The notes below the pieces were generated by a model that saw only the letters and a program-made list of their open reading frames with translations, did no database searches and was not told where the DNA came from. A DNA stretch of 64,000 bases from contig NC_080574.1 of NCBI RefSeq assembly GCF_029962835.1, forward strand, positions 40,243,501 through 40,307,500, in the 5' to 3' direction. Positions 1 to 11,630 of the stretch are shown here, piece after piece. Within the stretch, counting starts at the first letter, position 1. Each line of letters opens with the position of its first letter. Made by a program: the position numbers and the translations under genes. This DNA comes from Magnolia sinica. Its lineage: Eukaryota; Streptophyta; Magnoliopsida; Magnoliales; Magnoliaceae.

Positions 1-608
1 ATCATATTTCTTCATTAACGTTTCAAATGGCGTATTGTAAAAGTGAGATCCTTCATCACTAATGATGGCTTGAGGCATTTGAACCTAGATAAGATATTTT
101 CTTTTAAAAATTTAATGATCGTTTGATGATCATCATTCCGACACAGAATTATCTCAACCCATTTGGAAACAAAAACGGCAGTAAGGAGAATATAGAGATT
201 TCTATGAAATTGATGCCCTAGCAATCTTAAAATATGATTCAACGGCATCATATTTTGATGGGATATTTCTCCCAATTTCTAACATCACTCATACACTTTA
301 AAAAATTCATTTGTATCCTTAAACATAGTGGGCCAATAAAAGCCACATTGCAAAATTTTTACGGTGGTCCTTTTAGTCGAAAAGTAGCCATCACATGCAT
401 ACGAGTGATAAAAGGAAATGATGTTGTATTACTCATGATCAAGAACATATCTTCTTATAATTTGATCTGGGCAATATTTAAAAAGATAAGGATCATCCCA
501 AAAGAACTTGTGCACTTCAATGAAAAATTTCTTCTTATCTTGCACAATCCAATGAGTAGGAATCATACCTGTAGCAAGATAGTTAACTATGTCAATGTAC
601 CAAGCTAA
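1..608 (-). pseudogene. integrase remnant (zinc finger and core)
   Basis: Reading leftwards, the zinc-binding region shows 'QCGFYWPTMFKD', followed by a core with 'NLYILLTAV' and 'SKWVEIILCRNDDHQTIIKF'. Damage is clear. The first zinc-ligand His is Tyr in 'DGYFS', the Cys pair is interrupted by stops, and the segment that should hold the first catalytic Asp (family 'GIDFMGPF') is shortened to 'GHQFHR'. A frameshift near 80-90 moves the second catalytic motif, 'ISDEGSHF', into another frame. The remainder of the integrase lies beyond the window. It is not functional as it stands. Family assignment rests on motif recognition only. Confidence 0.8.
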
Positions 609-639
609 TTAGAAAATTTTAAAGAGTTATTCATTACGG

Positions 640-1960
640 AACATGTCATTGATGGGGGTCGTTTTCAAGGAATCAGATAAAAAAGCCGTGAGAGATAGAT
701 AACCGCTACATTTTCTACTACTTTCTTATCTCGAATTTTCAAATCAAACTTTTGGAGTAAAATTATCCATTTCAGTAAACAGGGCTTAGCATCATTCTTA
801 GAAAGAAGATGCTTCAATGTCGTATGGTCAGTGAAGATGATTATCTTGGACCCGACCAAGTAGGACCTAAACTTATTCAAAGTGAATACTACGGCTAAGA
901 GTTCTTTTTCTATAATGGAGTAGTTTACTTGGGTAGAGTTTAGAGTTCTACATGCATAGTAAATAATGTAAGGCTTTTACTCTCTTTTTTTTGACCTAGC
1001 ATTGCCCCAACTGCATAATCGCTTATATCGCACATGATTTCAAAAGGTATACTCAAATCGGGTGGTTGCATGATAATGGTGTTGGTCAACATGTCGTTGA
1101 ACCTGGTGAAAGCTTTTTGGCATTCCTTATTCTACTTGAAAGAGGTTTTCCTTTAAAGAATGTTACATAAAGGACGAGAGATGAGGCTAAAGTCCTTTAT
1201 GAACATTTGGTAAAATTCGGCATATCTGAAGAAGGATTGCACTTCGCGTATGCTCGTGGGTGGTGGTAGGTTAGAGATTAAGTCAATTTTGGCATTATCC
1301 ATTCTAATTTCATTATATGATATGATTGTCTAAGGATTATTCCATTTTGAACCATAAAGTGCCTTTTTTTCAATTCAGCACAAGGTTCTTTTCTTCACAT
1401 CTTTTTAACAATAATCTCAATTACTCAAGGCACTAATTAAACGAACAACCAAAGATAAATAAATCATCCACAAAGACCTCTAGAAACTTATCCGCCATAT
1501 GAAAAAAAATACTTAATATACATCATCGAAATGTAGATGGGGCATCAGACAATTTGAATGGCATCCTTCGGTAGGCGAAATTACCAAAGAGGCATGTAAA
1601 TGTAGTCTTTTCTTGGTCCTTAAAGGTCGTCTCTATCTGTTTGTAACCTAAGTACTCATCCAGGAAGCGATAATAAGAGTGACACTTAACCTTTCTAAAA
1701 TTTGATCAACAAAGGACAAATAAAAGTTGTCCTTCCTCATGACGATATTGAGCTTTTGGTAATCAATATACATTCTTCAACTAGTGGAAACTCTAGTTGG
1801 CATGAGTTCATTGTTCGCATTGGCTACGATGGTTATTCCAGACTTCTTGGGTACCACTTGAGATAGACTCACCCATTGGCTATCGGATATAGCGTAGATA
1901 ATACCAACATCCGAAAGATTTAACACCTCAACCTTAACCATATTTTTCATGTTTGGATTT
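640..1960 (-). pseudogene. reverse transcriptase and RNase H remnant
   Basis: From right to left the fragments include 'DSQWVSLSQVVPKKSGIT' (RT fingers), 'IDYQKLN', and 'VFVDDLFIFG', which is the catalytic YxDD box with Phe in place of Tyr (about 1460-1490). They end with the RNase H part 'FRSYLVGSKIIIFTDHTTLK' and 'LLSKNDAKP' at 880-665. Several stops and frame changes interrupt the reading. It lies between the protease/linker to the right and integrase to the left, the normal Ty3/gypsy order. Confidence 0.8.
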
Positions 1961-2103
1961 GGACGATGTTATGGTTGTCTAAATGTTTTCGCATTATTTT
2001 CAAGGTGAATGTGGTCAGTACAAAACATGGGATCGATTCCCTTGAGGTTAGTCCATCCAAGGGCTCTCTTATGATCTTTAAGAGTAAAAATCAACTTACT
2101 CTC

Positions 2104-2850
2104 TTACTCTTTATCTAAATAAGAAGAAATCACCACTGGATATATCTTATCTTGACCCAAATATAAATATTTAAGTCCAAAGAGCAGAGGTTTTACATCA
2201 AGCTTCGGTGCCTTGACACTAGACAGTAGAGGCTTTGAGTCAATTAAGGGTAATGGTTCAAATTGAGGACTCCATCGGCATCGCATCAAGGAAAGCATTC
2301 ATCTCCATAATCATATCATTATTAAGATAAAAAGAGTGGGCCAAGTACGCTTCTAATGTATCACAGTACAATATAAAAAAAGACTTGTCTTCCACGAATG
2401 AATCAATCAAATTAATTTTATGGACCTCATCACCATCCTCTTGTTGCTTGCACATATTAAACACATTAGCTTAAGTGTCACATTCCCAAAGATCACCTTC
2501 ATGATCTCATTCCTACAATTGATTATAACGTTTGATGTAGCTAAGAACGGGCGGCCAAGGATGACATGAATTTGAGTGCTAACATCAACAAACGGTTGCA
2601 TGTCCAAAATAATACAATCCACTAGGTAGTAGAACTTATTGACTTGGACTAGCACATCCTCTATCACCCCTCTTAGTATACGAATCGAACAATCAACTAG
2701 TTAAAGTATGGTCTTAGTGGGTTTTAATTCACCTATACCAAGTTGTTCGTAAACCGAACGTGGAATTAGATTTACACTTGCCCTCAAATCTAGTAAGGCA
2801 TGCTCAATCTAGTAATTACCAATCACATATGAGATAGTTGGGCTATCGGG
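2104..2850 (-). pseudogene. retropepsin-like protease and linker to RT
   Basis: The protease active-site motif, usually D-L-G-A-S in Athila-type elements, reads D-L-R-A-S here (2776-2790): the conserved Gly is Arg. Downstream come 'IEDVLVQVNKFYYLVD', 'STQIHVILGRPFLATSN' (the conserved ILGRPFL flap-side motif) and 'KVIFGNVTLKL'. The linker 'KPLLFGLKYLYLGQDKIYPV' (2104-2298) matches the segment that separates protease from RT in this lineage. A stop lies a few codons before the active site. The enzyme would have cleaved the element's own polyprotein; this copy is inactive. Confidence 0.8.
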
Positions 2851-4617
2851 ATCTTTATATTTATGGGGACACATCCTGTTTGATGATGACACTCACTTTC
2901 TCAATAAAAAAATATCTTTTTTTGAACATTATGTCATCTCTTGACCATATAATGGTCATTGAGGAATTTGGCATATAATGGAATTCGTTTTATAGTATCG
3001 AACAAAGGAATGTTGATTTTCATTTGTTTGAGAACCTCTAAGATAGCCTGAGTATTAGGTAGAGGTTTGGGTGAAATCAACCGATGTAGGAATGGAGTCA
3101 CAGGCTTTTACTCTTGTTTTAGTTCCTTCTCATGTGGAGTGTTATTAGGCTCATTATTACCATTAGATTCTTCTAAGTCCTTAGGCTTATCATCCCTCTT
3201 CGGGATGCTCTTATCAATTATATTTTCACTTTTAAGAGTGGTGATGGACTTGGCTTGCTTCACATGTTGAGTAAAAAATCTAGGGCTACTTATCTTATAT
3301 TGAGATTTTGGGTTAGGTAGAGGTTGGGCTGGAAGAATCCCCTTATTCTTAATGATTAATCGTGGCTCTAATCTTTGAATGGATGATGCAAATATCCCTA
3401 ATGATGTCTTGAAATGTTTGCATGTTGTTTTGATTGAATTGCCCTTGATCATTCATGAACTTTTAAACTGGATCCTCTTAGGTCTTCTTCAGCGTTAAAA
3501 ATAAAATAAGAATCGAAGAAAGATGCACTTGAGGATTCTTGTTAGTGTTAGCCATTGGTTCATTCCTCTAACTGAGATTTAAGTGGTTTCGTCAACTAGA
3601 ATTGTACGTGTTTGAAATTAAAGAATTAAAAAGCTATTAATAATTGTTAACGGCATTTGATTGCTCAAGTAACAACTCTTGGAACGCAAGAATTATGGGA
3701 CAATCCTGCGTTAAGTGCATGTTACTTGCGTAAATACTACAAACAGTTTCAATGGTCTCATTATGTTTGACTATTTCCACTTTCTTCAACTTCATGGCCT
3801 TAACTTTCTAATGTGTTAAGCTGGCTATTCTAATATTAACATCATCTTCTTCTCTTAAAACATAAATTTCTCTATTTTCCTTGGGCTGAGTCGACTTGAG
3901 ATTGGTCAAATTACTCGAGGTATCCCAAGATTGTGTGTCTTCAGATAACATATCAAAGTAGTCCCACATGTCATCGGGATCCTTGTTTATAAACTCCCCA
4001 TTGCACATTATCTCTACGAATTGGTGCATGAGTGAAGTCAGTCCATCGTAGAAAAAGATTATTACCCGTCAAGTTTTGTAGCCATAATGTGGACATGCAT
4101 TTAAAAGTTCCTTAAACCTCTCCCAACATTGGAAGAAGGTTTCATCCTTTTTTGTGAAAAAATCATTATGACTCTTATGAGAGTTAGTCTTATGAACCGG
4201 AAAGAAAATTTTAAGGAATTCCCGAGTTATCTTAGCTCATGTCTCAATTGATCTCGACCTTAAGGAGTGAAGCCATGACTTGACCTTCTTATTTAAAGAA
4301 AAAGGGAACAAATTTAGTCTTAAGGTATTGTCAGATACATTATTAAATTGTAGGGTGGCTACAATCTCATTAAACTCTTTAAGATGTAGATATGGACTTT
4401 CAGATTATAATCCATGAAATTTTGAAAGTGTTTGAATCACTCTTTGTTTAAAATTCATGTTTCTTACATTGTGTGAAAAAATCATGCAAGAAGGGGCACT
4501 CATCCTAGCTGGTTGTAAATAGTCACGTAAAGTTCTAACTAGTGGACCATTGTGTACATCATTCTTATCTTATTGTGTTTGTTTTTTAACACGTCGATTG
4601 GGTTAATTCTCAGACAT
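2851..4617 (-). pseudogene. gag remnant
   Basis: The start is placed at 4617 (ATG, minus strand), after which 'TLRDYL' and 'PARMSAPSCM' appear. The middle carries retrotransposon-gag motifs such as 'SESPYLHLKEFNEIVATLQF', 'KKVKSWLHSLRSRSIET', 'DETFFQCWERFKELLNACP' and 'QFVEIMCNGEF'. Stops fall at Trp codons (for example 'YGYKT*RVI' near 4065) and near the start. Gag forms the virus-like particle in this family. The C-terminal half (2851-3460) is Lys/Pro-rich with no zinc knuckle that I could find. Confidence 0.75.
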
Positions 4618-4977
4618 GTTATCAATCAATTCAGAAGATCTAAGGTATTTTCTAACATGGTAATGGATCGAAAATTCTTTAATTAGCGCTCCTTCACTTA
4701 GAAGACGAAAATTATAATCACAGATTCACTTGGGCATGAACCATTCAAACCTAGTTTTAAAACTAATTCTACTCGTAAAGAAAAATAATTAAAACTTCTA
4801 CAATGAAAGAAAAATCAGAAACAATCTAAAGCAAGAGGGTTGGAATGGTAGTATCCAACAATTCTAGGTTGAATTCTACAAAATAGAAGGATAAAACAAA
4901 AGGTCTAACCTAAAAACTAATCCCTATCCTAAAAAAAAAATCTAACCCTAAGATATTTCAGAAAAATGCTACTAAAG

Positions 4978-4995
4978 TCTTTGACAATGACGCCA
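4978..4995 (-). other. primer-binding site, tRNA-Asp type (degenerate)
   Basis: On the minus strand this reads TGGCGTCATTGTCAAAGA, close to TGGCGCCGTTGCCGGGGA, which pairs with the 3' end of plant tRNA-Asp. It lies a few bases inside the LTR that begins at 5003, as expected for minus-strand DNA priming. Confidence 0.7.
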
Positions 4996-5002
4996 AAAAA
5001 CT

Positions 5003-6442
5003 TTATCGATCCAGAAGGATGCCAACCCCAAGTGCAGGGCTGCCATGTAGTTTTAGCTCAGTAAAACCGAGATTGAATACTAAGAGACTTATATTGGTAC
5101 GTTCTCAAAACACTTTAAAACTAGAACTAAAATTAATTATGAAACTTAAATTAGAGGAAAACAATAATGGAAATCTAAGTATTGTAAAGAGAAAATCAAT
5201 AGAATAAAACAGTAGAGTGGTAAGGATCCACTTCTAGCCATTCTCAATGCCTAATTTACTTGATTCAATTAGATAACATAACTGGAATTGAAGTCTTATC
5301 CTATCCAGCCAGATAATTGAGTTGATTTAAAACTCACAAATCAAAACAGATATGAAATTCAATTGATTCAATTCCCACATGAAGCACCAAGTTATTAATA
5401 GCAGAGAATCTAAAGTATATATCGTGCTCCTAGTCTACAATAAATCTATGAATTTTACAGATCAATCCCTTATAAAATAGATAAGAAAACAATATTAACC
5501 TTCCTAAGCATTCAAGGTACCCAGAGTCAATAATGGATCAAAGTAAACTAAAACCAAAGCTTTATTTAAACTAAAATCAACTAATTATTCAACATTCAAA
5601 TCATAAAATTTGAATAAAAGTAAACTAGAACATTAAACAACTAAAAGCTTCACCTCTTATCCCTATCTAAGAGATTTAGCTAATCATTATCATAGTTGAA
5701 CTAAAATTGAATAAAAATATGAAAAATAAACTAAAATCGAAAGATTAGGGAAGAAGAACGGCTCCATATAAAAGCTCCACTACCTTTTGCTCTCTATCCT
5801 AAACTCTAATTCATATATAGAATGGCCTAAATCACCCCTTTAAATAAAAAATTCCACGCCGACTTCAAAATTGTGTACTTTTTTTTACGCTTTAGTAACA
5901 CCAATGAGTACCTTCGCTCAGTTTGAAGTCGCATTGAAGTCATCCGAGTGTTCCTTTGGTTGGAGCCAAATTTCTTCAAAAATCTTTGAATTGTCTCCTT
6001 TTGGTCGGGTTGAACTACTTTCGGTTGCATTGAACACCACTTCGGTTGGACCAAATAGCTCTTCGATTGAGCCAAATTAGTATGAAAATTCATTGTTTGT
6101 TGCTGAACTATTTTTTGCACTTTCGGTCGGGCTGAACTTGCCTTTGGTTGGACCGAATTTTTTTTTATTTCTGTTATTTGACTGTATGATTTTTCAGACT
6201 TTTCTTCATCTTTAACACTTAGTTTTCTTGAATTTTTAGCACTTAAATTCTTCAATATTATCCTTCAAACAGTTGATCCTCAACTTAATCACTTCTTGAG
6301 CTTTAAATTATTACTTTAATTGCATTTTCATCTTATTTCTCTAAATTACCTCGTAAAGCAAAACACATGTAAATAAGTCAACTTAGCACATCAATGCATA
6401 TAAAACCAATGCATAATTTGGGTAAATATGCAATATTTCACA
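5003..6442 (-). repeat. 5' LTR of the Athila/Tat-like element
   Basis: On the minus strand the LTR begins TGTGAAATATTGCATATTT at 6442 and runs to about 5003, next to the primer site; its expected terminal CA is degenerate. The 6443 boundary is supported because copia coding sequence stops exactly there. Inside, 5880-6170 holds imperfect repeats of a TTCGGTTGGACCGAA-like palindrome, which give a chance 142-codon reading frame that I do not consider a gene. The 3' end of the LTR resembles the end of the LTR at 56329. Confidence 0.7.
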
Positions 6443-7470
6443 TTCAACAACTCCTACATTTCATTCTTGTATAGAGAATCCAATCCATCATGCATCACCG
6501 CAATCCACTTCTTAGCATCTGTGTTTTTTAATACCTTTTAGAATGTAGACGGATTATCCTCATCAGTAAACATAACATTTGAGACATCCTTGTATCTCAA
6601 TGATACCTTGCGATATCTTGGTGGAATTTTCCTGATATGTGGTGGCTCCACCTCTTCCTATACCTCTTCCTGTTGCTCAACTTATACAAGTATTTCAACT
6701 TTATCTATCTCAACGTCAATCATTGATTTTTCTGTTTTCATGTGCTTATCCTTCCAAAATAAGGAACCCTCATCAAACTTGACATCTTGGCTAAATATGA
6801 TCTTATGTGAACCCTGTTATATAATTTGTATTCTTTCACGCCATCACTATAACTGACAAAAGTATACTTTTTAGCCTTTTGGTCTAGCTTATCTTTTTCA
6901 AATGATGATACATGAGAGTAAGCCTCACAACCAAATATGCATGGCCTGAAGTAGTTAACTTCTTCACCACTCCATACTTCCTCTGAAATTTTACAATCAA
7001 TTAATGTACACGAAGATCGATTCACTAAGTAAGTCATGTTAACAACCTCAATTCATAACTCCTTGACTAACCTAGCATTACTTAGAACACTTCGGGCTCT
7101 TTTTAAAAGAGTCTGATTCATATGCTCCACTACACTATTCTACTATGGTGTATGTCTTATTGTATTGTGCATCAAGATCCCTTTATTCCAACAAAATTGA
7201 TTAAATTGTTTAAAAGTAAAACTTTCCACCATTATCAATCTTCAGAACTTTGAGTTTTCGCCCAGACTGTTTTTCAGCTATAACCTTCCATGACTTAAAA
7301 GTGGCAAACACATTGGATTTATGTTTTAGAAATTAAACCCAAAATTTTCTAGAGAAGTTATTATGAATATGACAAAGAATGATGACCCTCCTCCAAAAAC
7401 AATGGGTGGCATCCCCACACATCAGAATGCACATAGTCAGGCTATCCTTTATTAATATGTTTCCCAATTT
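6443..7470 (-). pseudogene. copia integrase and RT N-terminus remnant
   Basis: Integrase pieces in order: 'RKFWVYFLKHKS'-like text with 'VFATFKSWKVIAEKQSGRKL' and 'KIDNGGKF' (the second catalytic Asp region), then 'CKISEEVWSGEEVNYF' and 'IFGCEAYSHV' with 'KKYTFVSYSDGVKEYKLYN' at 7037-6738. The RT start ends 'MHDGLDSLYKNEM*ELLN' at 6443, where a TAG replaces the usual Trp codon. The break coincides with the LTR end at 6442, showing that the insertion cut this gene. Confidence 0.8.
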
Positions 7471-7471
7471 T

Positions 7472-8305
7472 TTATGACAATCTTGATTGTTTACCGTATA
7501 GGCAATGCTCACATACATCTAAATTAAAAATTTTAAAAGCAAGAATTAAACCATGATCGAGTAGTACCTTTATACTGCACTCGCTCATGTGGCTTAGGCA
7601 CGCATGCCACACACGTGCTAATGTAGATTCCATTATAAATGATACAACTCCACCCGATATAGTCCTCCCGATCAACCTATAAAGATTTTCGCTCCACTGT
7701 GCCTTTATAACAGTAAATGCTCCTTTTGAAACTTTCAGGATACCATTGTAGCTAGAGAACTTGCACCCGAGTGCATCAAGAGCTCCCAAAGATATCATAT
7801 TTTTCTTTAGGTCCGAAACGTGCCTCACATTGGTTAGAGTATGCTTCACCCCATTGAACATTCTTATACAAATCGATCCAATTCCAATTATCTTACATAC
7901 ATGATCATTGCTCATAAGAACCATGACACCATTATACTCATTATATGTAGTGAACCAATTGCGATGAGGACACATGTGATACAATGCCCCCATTTTCAAA
8001 ATCCACTCGTTATATAAGTGTCCTACCTTGGACACAGACAATACATCATAAGTACTCATCTCTTCGTTAGATTCCGCTGAATTGGCCTCATTTTGTGAAG
8101 AATCTAAATTCTCATATTTTTGAATTTTAGGATTTGTACGATCCTTCTTCATATGTCCTATCCTGCCATAATTCCAACACCTCAACTTTCCTTTGCCTTT
8201 CGACTTGGACCTCAATCGTGACTTCCCCTTATCTCGCTCAAACAATCTTCCCCGAGCAACCAGTGCATCTGTAAAAATACCTTTCCCACCGTTATTCATT
8301 CTCAA
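7472..8305 (-). pseudogene. copia gag C-terminus, protease and pre-integrase domain
   Basis: A 277-codon open frame. Residues about 38-55 are a zinc knuckle of the form CWNYGRIGHMKKD, in which the final Cys is Arg. The protease begins at 'WILKMGALYHMCPHRNWF'; family members have L-D-S-G-A-S, so the catalytic Asp is Lys here. Then come 'GIGSICIRMFNGVKHTL' and 'VRHVSDLKKNMISLGALD'. The pre-integrase His/Cys motif is 'RVWHACLSHMSE' followed by 'DVCEHCLYGKQ'. The frame is long, but the altered catalytic Asp makes this copy dead. Confidence 0.85.
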
Positions 8306-8343
8306 CTGCTTTGACTAAAAGGATGAGATAATGGTATCAATGT

Positions 8344-8851
8344 TCAATAGTATCCAACTAAACACTTGTAGGAATCCGAAAGGGACATTGACAATATTAG
8401 GGCTTTGTCTTCTTTATCGATCTTCACCTTCATACTTGTCAGTTTGCAAACTAGTTTGTTAAAGATGCTGATGTGTTTGGAGATATCTGACCATTCCACC
8501 ATCTTCAGAGTATACAACTGTCTTTTTAGATATAGACTTTTGGAGAGCGATTTCATCATGTAAATGTTCTCCAACTTTGCCCATATGCATGCCCACATTA
8601 GTCATCTCATTAATGACATTATAAAGGACTTTATCGACCAAGCACAATTGAATTATGTTGATCGCTCTCTGTTTAAATTCATCACAATCCTCTTCTTTCA
8701 TCAATTCGGGACATTTTGCTTTGCTAATGAGTGCCTGCAACAACTCTTACTGAATTAAGAGGGCTTTCATCTTCAACCTCCATAATTCAAAATTATTTTT
8801 ACCCATGAATTTCTCTATCTTGAACTTCACATTCGATCCCATTGATGTCAT
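8344..8851 (-). pseudogene. copia gag N-terminal region, frameshifted
   Basis: The start ATG is at 8851-8849 ('MTSMGSNVKFKIEKFMGKNN'). A TAA replaces a Gln codon soon after. The frame then continues ('RAINIIQLCLVDKVLYNV') and shifts near 8580 into 'WAKLENIYMMKSLSKSLYLK', 'RQLYTLKM', 'IFNKLVCKL' and 'DKEDKALILSMSLSDSY'. These are standard motifs of the copia gag (UBN2-type) domain, which builds the particle. One stop and at least one frameshift are visible. Confidence 0.85.
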
Positions 8852-8880
8852 GTTTAAGATTTAATATGAAAACTTAACGT

Positions 8881-8894
8881 TCGTCCTAATACCA
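8881..8894 (-). other. primer-binding site, initiator tRNA-Met type
   Basis: Minus strand TGGTATTAGGACGA resembles TGGTATCAGAGC, the usual copia primer site complementary to initiator tRNA-Met. It is two bases from the LTR end at 8897. Confidence 0.75.
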
Positions 8895-8896
8895 CT

Positions 8897-9412
8897 TGTT
8901 GTCGCAATTGCCACACGTTAGGCACATAAGCAACATTAAAATGAATCAAACACTCAACAGAGAAACGAAAGGTTTGAGTAATCACCAAGAACATAGATTT
9001 TATGTGGAAAAACAGTTACGAGGAAAAAGCACAACATTAAGCTACAAACAATCCAATATGAATAGAAAGTTATAAGAAATAGAATCAACTTACAGATCCA
9101 AAAATCCTAGTTTTCTCCACTCAAAACCCGTTTGGCTCTCAAGCTCTCACGTTTTGCACTCTTAGAACTTCCATAATCTTATATTAACACGACTTATATA
9201 ACCCACTTACAGAATTAGAAATAAATCATTGCACTCATGCAGAAGTTGTGTGAATGGTTAATTGCGACGCCACATGTTCGATTGAATCGAACATGCCCAA
9301 AAGTGTTTAGAGAGTAAACTCATATTTTTGGAATTTTCTCGATCGATCAACAGTCAATTTGATTTGATCGAAATCCTTATTTTAGTGACAGATTGAAGGT
9401 ACTCAATTAACA
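8897..9412 (-). repeat. 5' LTR of the copia element
   Basis: Plus-strand ends are TGTTGTCGCAATTG at 8897 and CAATTAACA at 9412, so both ends form a short TGTT/AACA inverted repeat. A TATA-like TTATATAAG lies on the minus strand near 9195. The inner edge is fixed by the primer site. The outer edge rests on the terminal repeat only, because the partner LTR is outside the window. Confidence 0.6.
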
Positions 9413-10340
9413 ATAATCATGTATGAGCGATACTTTTTAATAAGTTATATAACATTTAACCAGCAATTTATGTAAATTAACATCTCTACCACGAATTTGA
9501 CGCCATAATTAGTTTTTAAGTGAGTCCTTAACTTTAAGATTTGAAATAACGCATGAGGTATTTTTAATATATGGAAAGGGTATTTGGGTCATCAAAAATG
9601 TAAGTCATTAACTAACGGTATTGTTATTTTTGTCATTTCAAAATGGCGTATGGTCTCTATTTTCTCTCTTCACGGTTTTATAGCCGCTTACTCTCCCTCC
9701 TTTTCTCTCTCCTCCTTCCTCTCTTCACATGCAACACAATTGCCATGGCCATAGTAATGTTAACTATAATGAGATCAAACTCATTTTAAAGTCTCAACCC
9801 CAAGGTTGACACCTAAAAATGAGGTCATTTCATTTTAGATTAATAATTAGGGATATTGCACATGCGACACATGTGAATAGATACATAGATAGATAGAGAT
9901 TGAGAGAGAGAGAGGTATGTGTGCTTAAAAAGGTTTCAAACCCAAGCTCACTTTTTTTTATTTAATAACTCACTTATGTTTACCTGCCTAATTTTTTGGT
10001 TGGTGTACTTGAGCCTAATGAGTAAATGTATGCAGTGAATGTCACGCATTCATCATGGTGGGCCCCATGAATCCTTTATTGTGTGAGGTTCTTAATATAT
10101 AATAAGCCCCCTTAAAAGCTACACACAATAAGAAGAAGTGAGAGGCGGTTATACAGAGGAAAGATCGAAAGGACAAAAATTTCACAATAAGTATAGTTGA
10201 AAGACTACATGCCAAAAAGCTAAAGTTTAATATATTTATAACTAATTGTATAGCAAAAATGTTCAAAAGCTAGTAGGTTATATTCTATTATATAAATTAA
10301 TATTGGAGATGGCGCTGTCGGTAACATGATTATTTTAATG
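9413..10340. other. intergenic DNA, no gene seen
   Basis: AT-rich sequence with a pyrimidine-rich stretch (9665-9730) and a short GATA/GA repeat (about 9886-9914). No conserved reading frame. The bases GTTAT at 10341-10345 are the left target duplication of the next element. Confidence 0.6.
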
Positions 10341-10345
10341 GTTAT

Positions 10346-11134
10346 TGTTGATGTAAAAATCTGGCCCACCCTTTTTAGAACTTCGAGTACCTGCACAGGA
10401 AGAAGACAAAGGAGACCCTGGCTAGAGCAGGGGACCCTCCGATGCCAAAGTCAGGCTAGGAATCTGGGTTTTATAGTATTGAGGGGATTTGGGAGAGAGT
10501 TTTTGCGTACCTTTTATCCTTGGAGTCTCTCCTATTTATAGGAGAAGGAGTATCCCTCCGTATGGGGATTCTTTCCCGATATTTTGGAGATTTGATTTAG
10601 ATGGTGTTTTATTTACGGATACTTCCCGATCTCGAGATTTCCGGGATCGGGAATCCTTTTATAAGATTCTCGGGACGGTGTTTAAGATTACACCGTCTCT
10701 CCTTTGTTTGGCTCGGCCTCAATAAATTCGTAATCTCGACTGGCTTATAAAGGAGGCTTTTTCACCTACTGTCGGACGAAACTGAGTCGGTTCAGGACTG
10801 ATGTCTTTCTTCTATCCGATAGTCGATACCACAACCCACCATACATAGGTCAATTTCATAATCGGTCAGGTGGCTTCTGATTTAGGGCCTTTAATAGGTC
10901 CCTTTAGATATTGCTGTCTCGTTAACCGAGTCAACTTGATATGTCTTATACTGGCCTAAGGCTCTTGACTCTCAACTTTGGTCGGGATTCGTTTCCTACA
11001 AATCCGAGCAAGTCTCTCCTTTAGGCTTTATTTTATCTCAATCCGAACTATTGGCTCGGATCCCTCGGACAGTTTCAGTAGAGTTGGTCCATTTCATAAC
11101 TGAGTCTCCAGACTTGCCATATTTTTCCTTAACA
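10346..11134 (-). repeat. 3' LTR of the Tat element
   Basis: 789 bp, aligned along its whole length with 31053-31842. It ends CTTAACA, next to the polypurine tract. A TATAAATA on the minus strand at 10540-10533 is the likely LTR promoter. Differences from the other LTR are scattered single bases, so the insertion is not very recent. Confidence 0.92.
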
Positions 11135-11425
11135 GTAAGCCCCCTACTCCTTGTGTCAGTTATATCGGCACTAAGGAGTAATGTATTGCAGACTGAGGTT
11201 ATGATGGGGCATTTATTGCTTCTTATGTCGTTCTTGACGTGCGATGGATTGTTACTCGAGGTCGTACGAGCGGACAACCGTTAAATTGGTTCATCCACTT
11301 ATTAGCGTCAGACACGTGGCAAAGACGTTACTTGCGTCAGTCGGCGTGCGCCACACGTCGGGTGGGGGAGTCAAAATAGGCATCGATTTGACTCCTCCTT
11401 AAATGCTGCTGCCATGTGGCTCGAC

Positions 11426-11433
11426 TATAAAAG
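11426..11433 (+). promoter_or_regulatory. TATA box of the antisense ORF
   Basis: TATAAAAG lies 205 bp upstream of the ATG at 11631 on the plus strand, opposite to gag-pol. The related fragment at 33802 also has a TATA-like TTATATAA about 190 bp upstream (near 33611), so the arrangement is conserved between two families. Confidence 0.6.
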
Positions 11434-11630
11434 GAGGAGCGGGATCGACTTTCGCACTTTTGTCTGCCCTGTTAATCTCCTTCTTCCGTTCTCTCTTCTA
11501 CCCTCTTTACTGCACTTGCGTTCTGCCATTCTTCTTTGTCCTCGCTTTCTTCCTCCCTCCTCAACTATGTGCTTTTCGTCTTTCCGGTGAGTCTTATCTT
11601 CCTCCCTTTTCTTTTCGTCGTTCAGTGACA

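Larger units (their letters stand above)
1..6442 (-). mobile_element. Athila/Tat-like Ty3/gypsy retrotransposon, 5' portion
   Basis: Minus-strand element, read from right to left as LTR (6442-5003), primer site, gag, protease, RT, RNase H and integrase. It runs off the left edge of the window, so its 3' end and 3' LTR are not seen. The order protease-RT-RNase H-integrase is that of Ty3/gypsy. The 'TQIPVILGRPFLAT'-like protease segment and the tRNA-Asp-like primer site fit the Athila/Tat branch. All genes carry stops or frameshifts. It sits inside the RT start of the copia element that begins at 6443; the 5 bp after the LTR (TTCAA, 6443-6447) would be one copy of the target duplication. Confidence 0.85.
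6443..9412 (-). mobile_element. Ty1/copia retrotransposon, 5' part (split by insertion)
   Basis: Minus-strand copia element with 5' LTR (9412-8897), initiator-Met primer site, gag, zinc knuckle, protease, pre-integrase, integrase and the first RT codons. It ends abruptly at 6443, where the Athila-like LTR begins, so its RT-RNase H half should continue left of the window. Protease before integrase before RT is the diagnostic copia order. Reading frames are broken in several places. Confidence 0.85.

Noticed and set aside
5827..6255. 142-codon minus-strand frame with repeated 'VQPK'
   Set aside because: Lies wholly within an LTR, and its repeats come from short palindromic DNA motifs.
9700..9800. 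Possible host gene start (pyrimidine-rich leader then ATGGCCATAG)
   Set aside because: The frame stops after a few codons and no downstream exon could be found.
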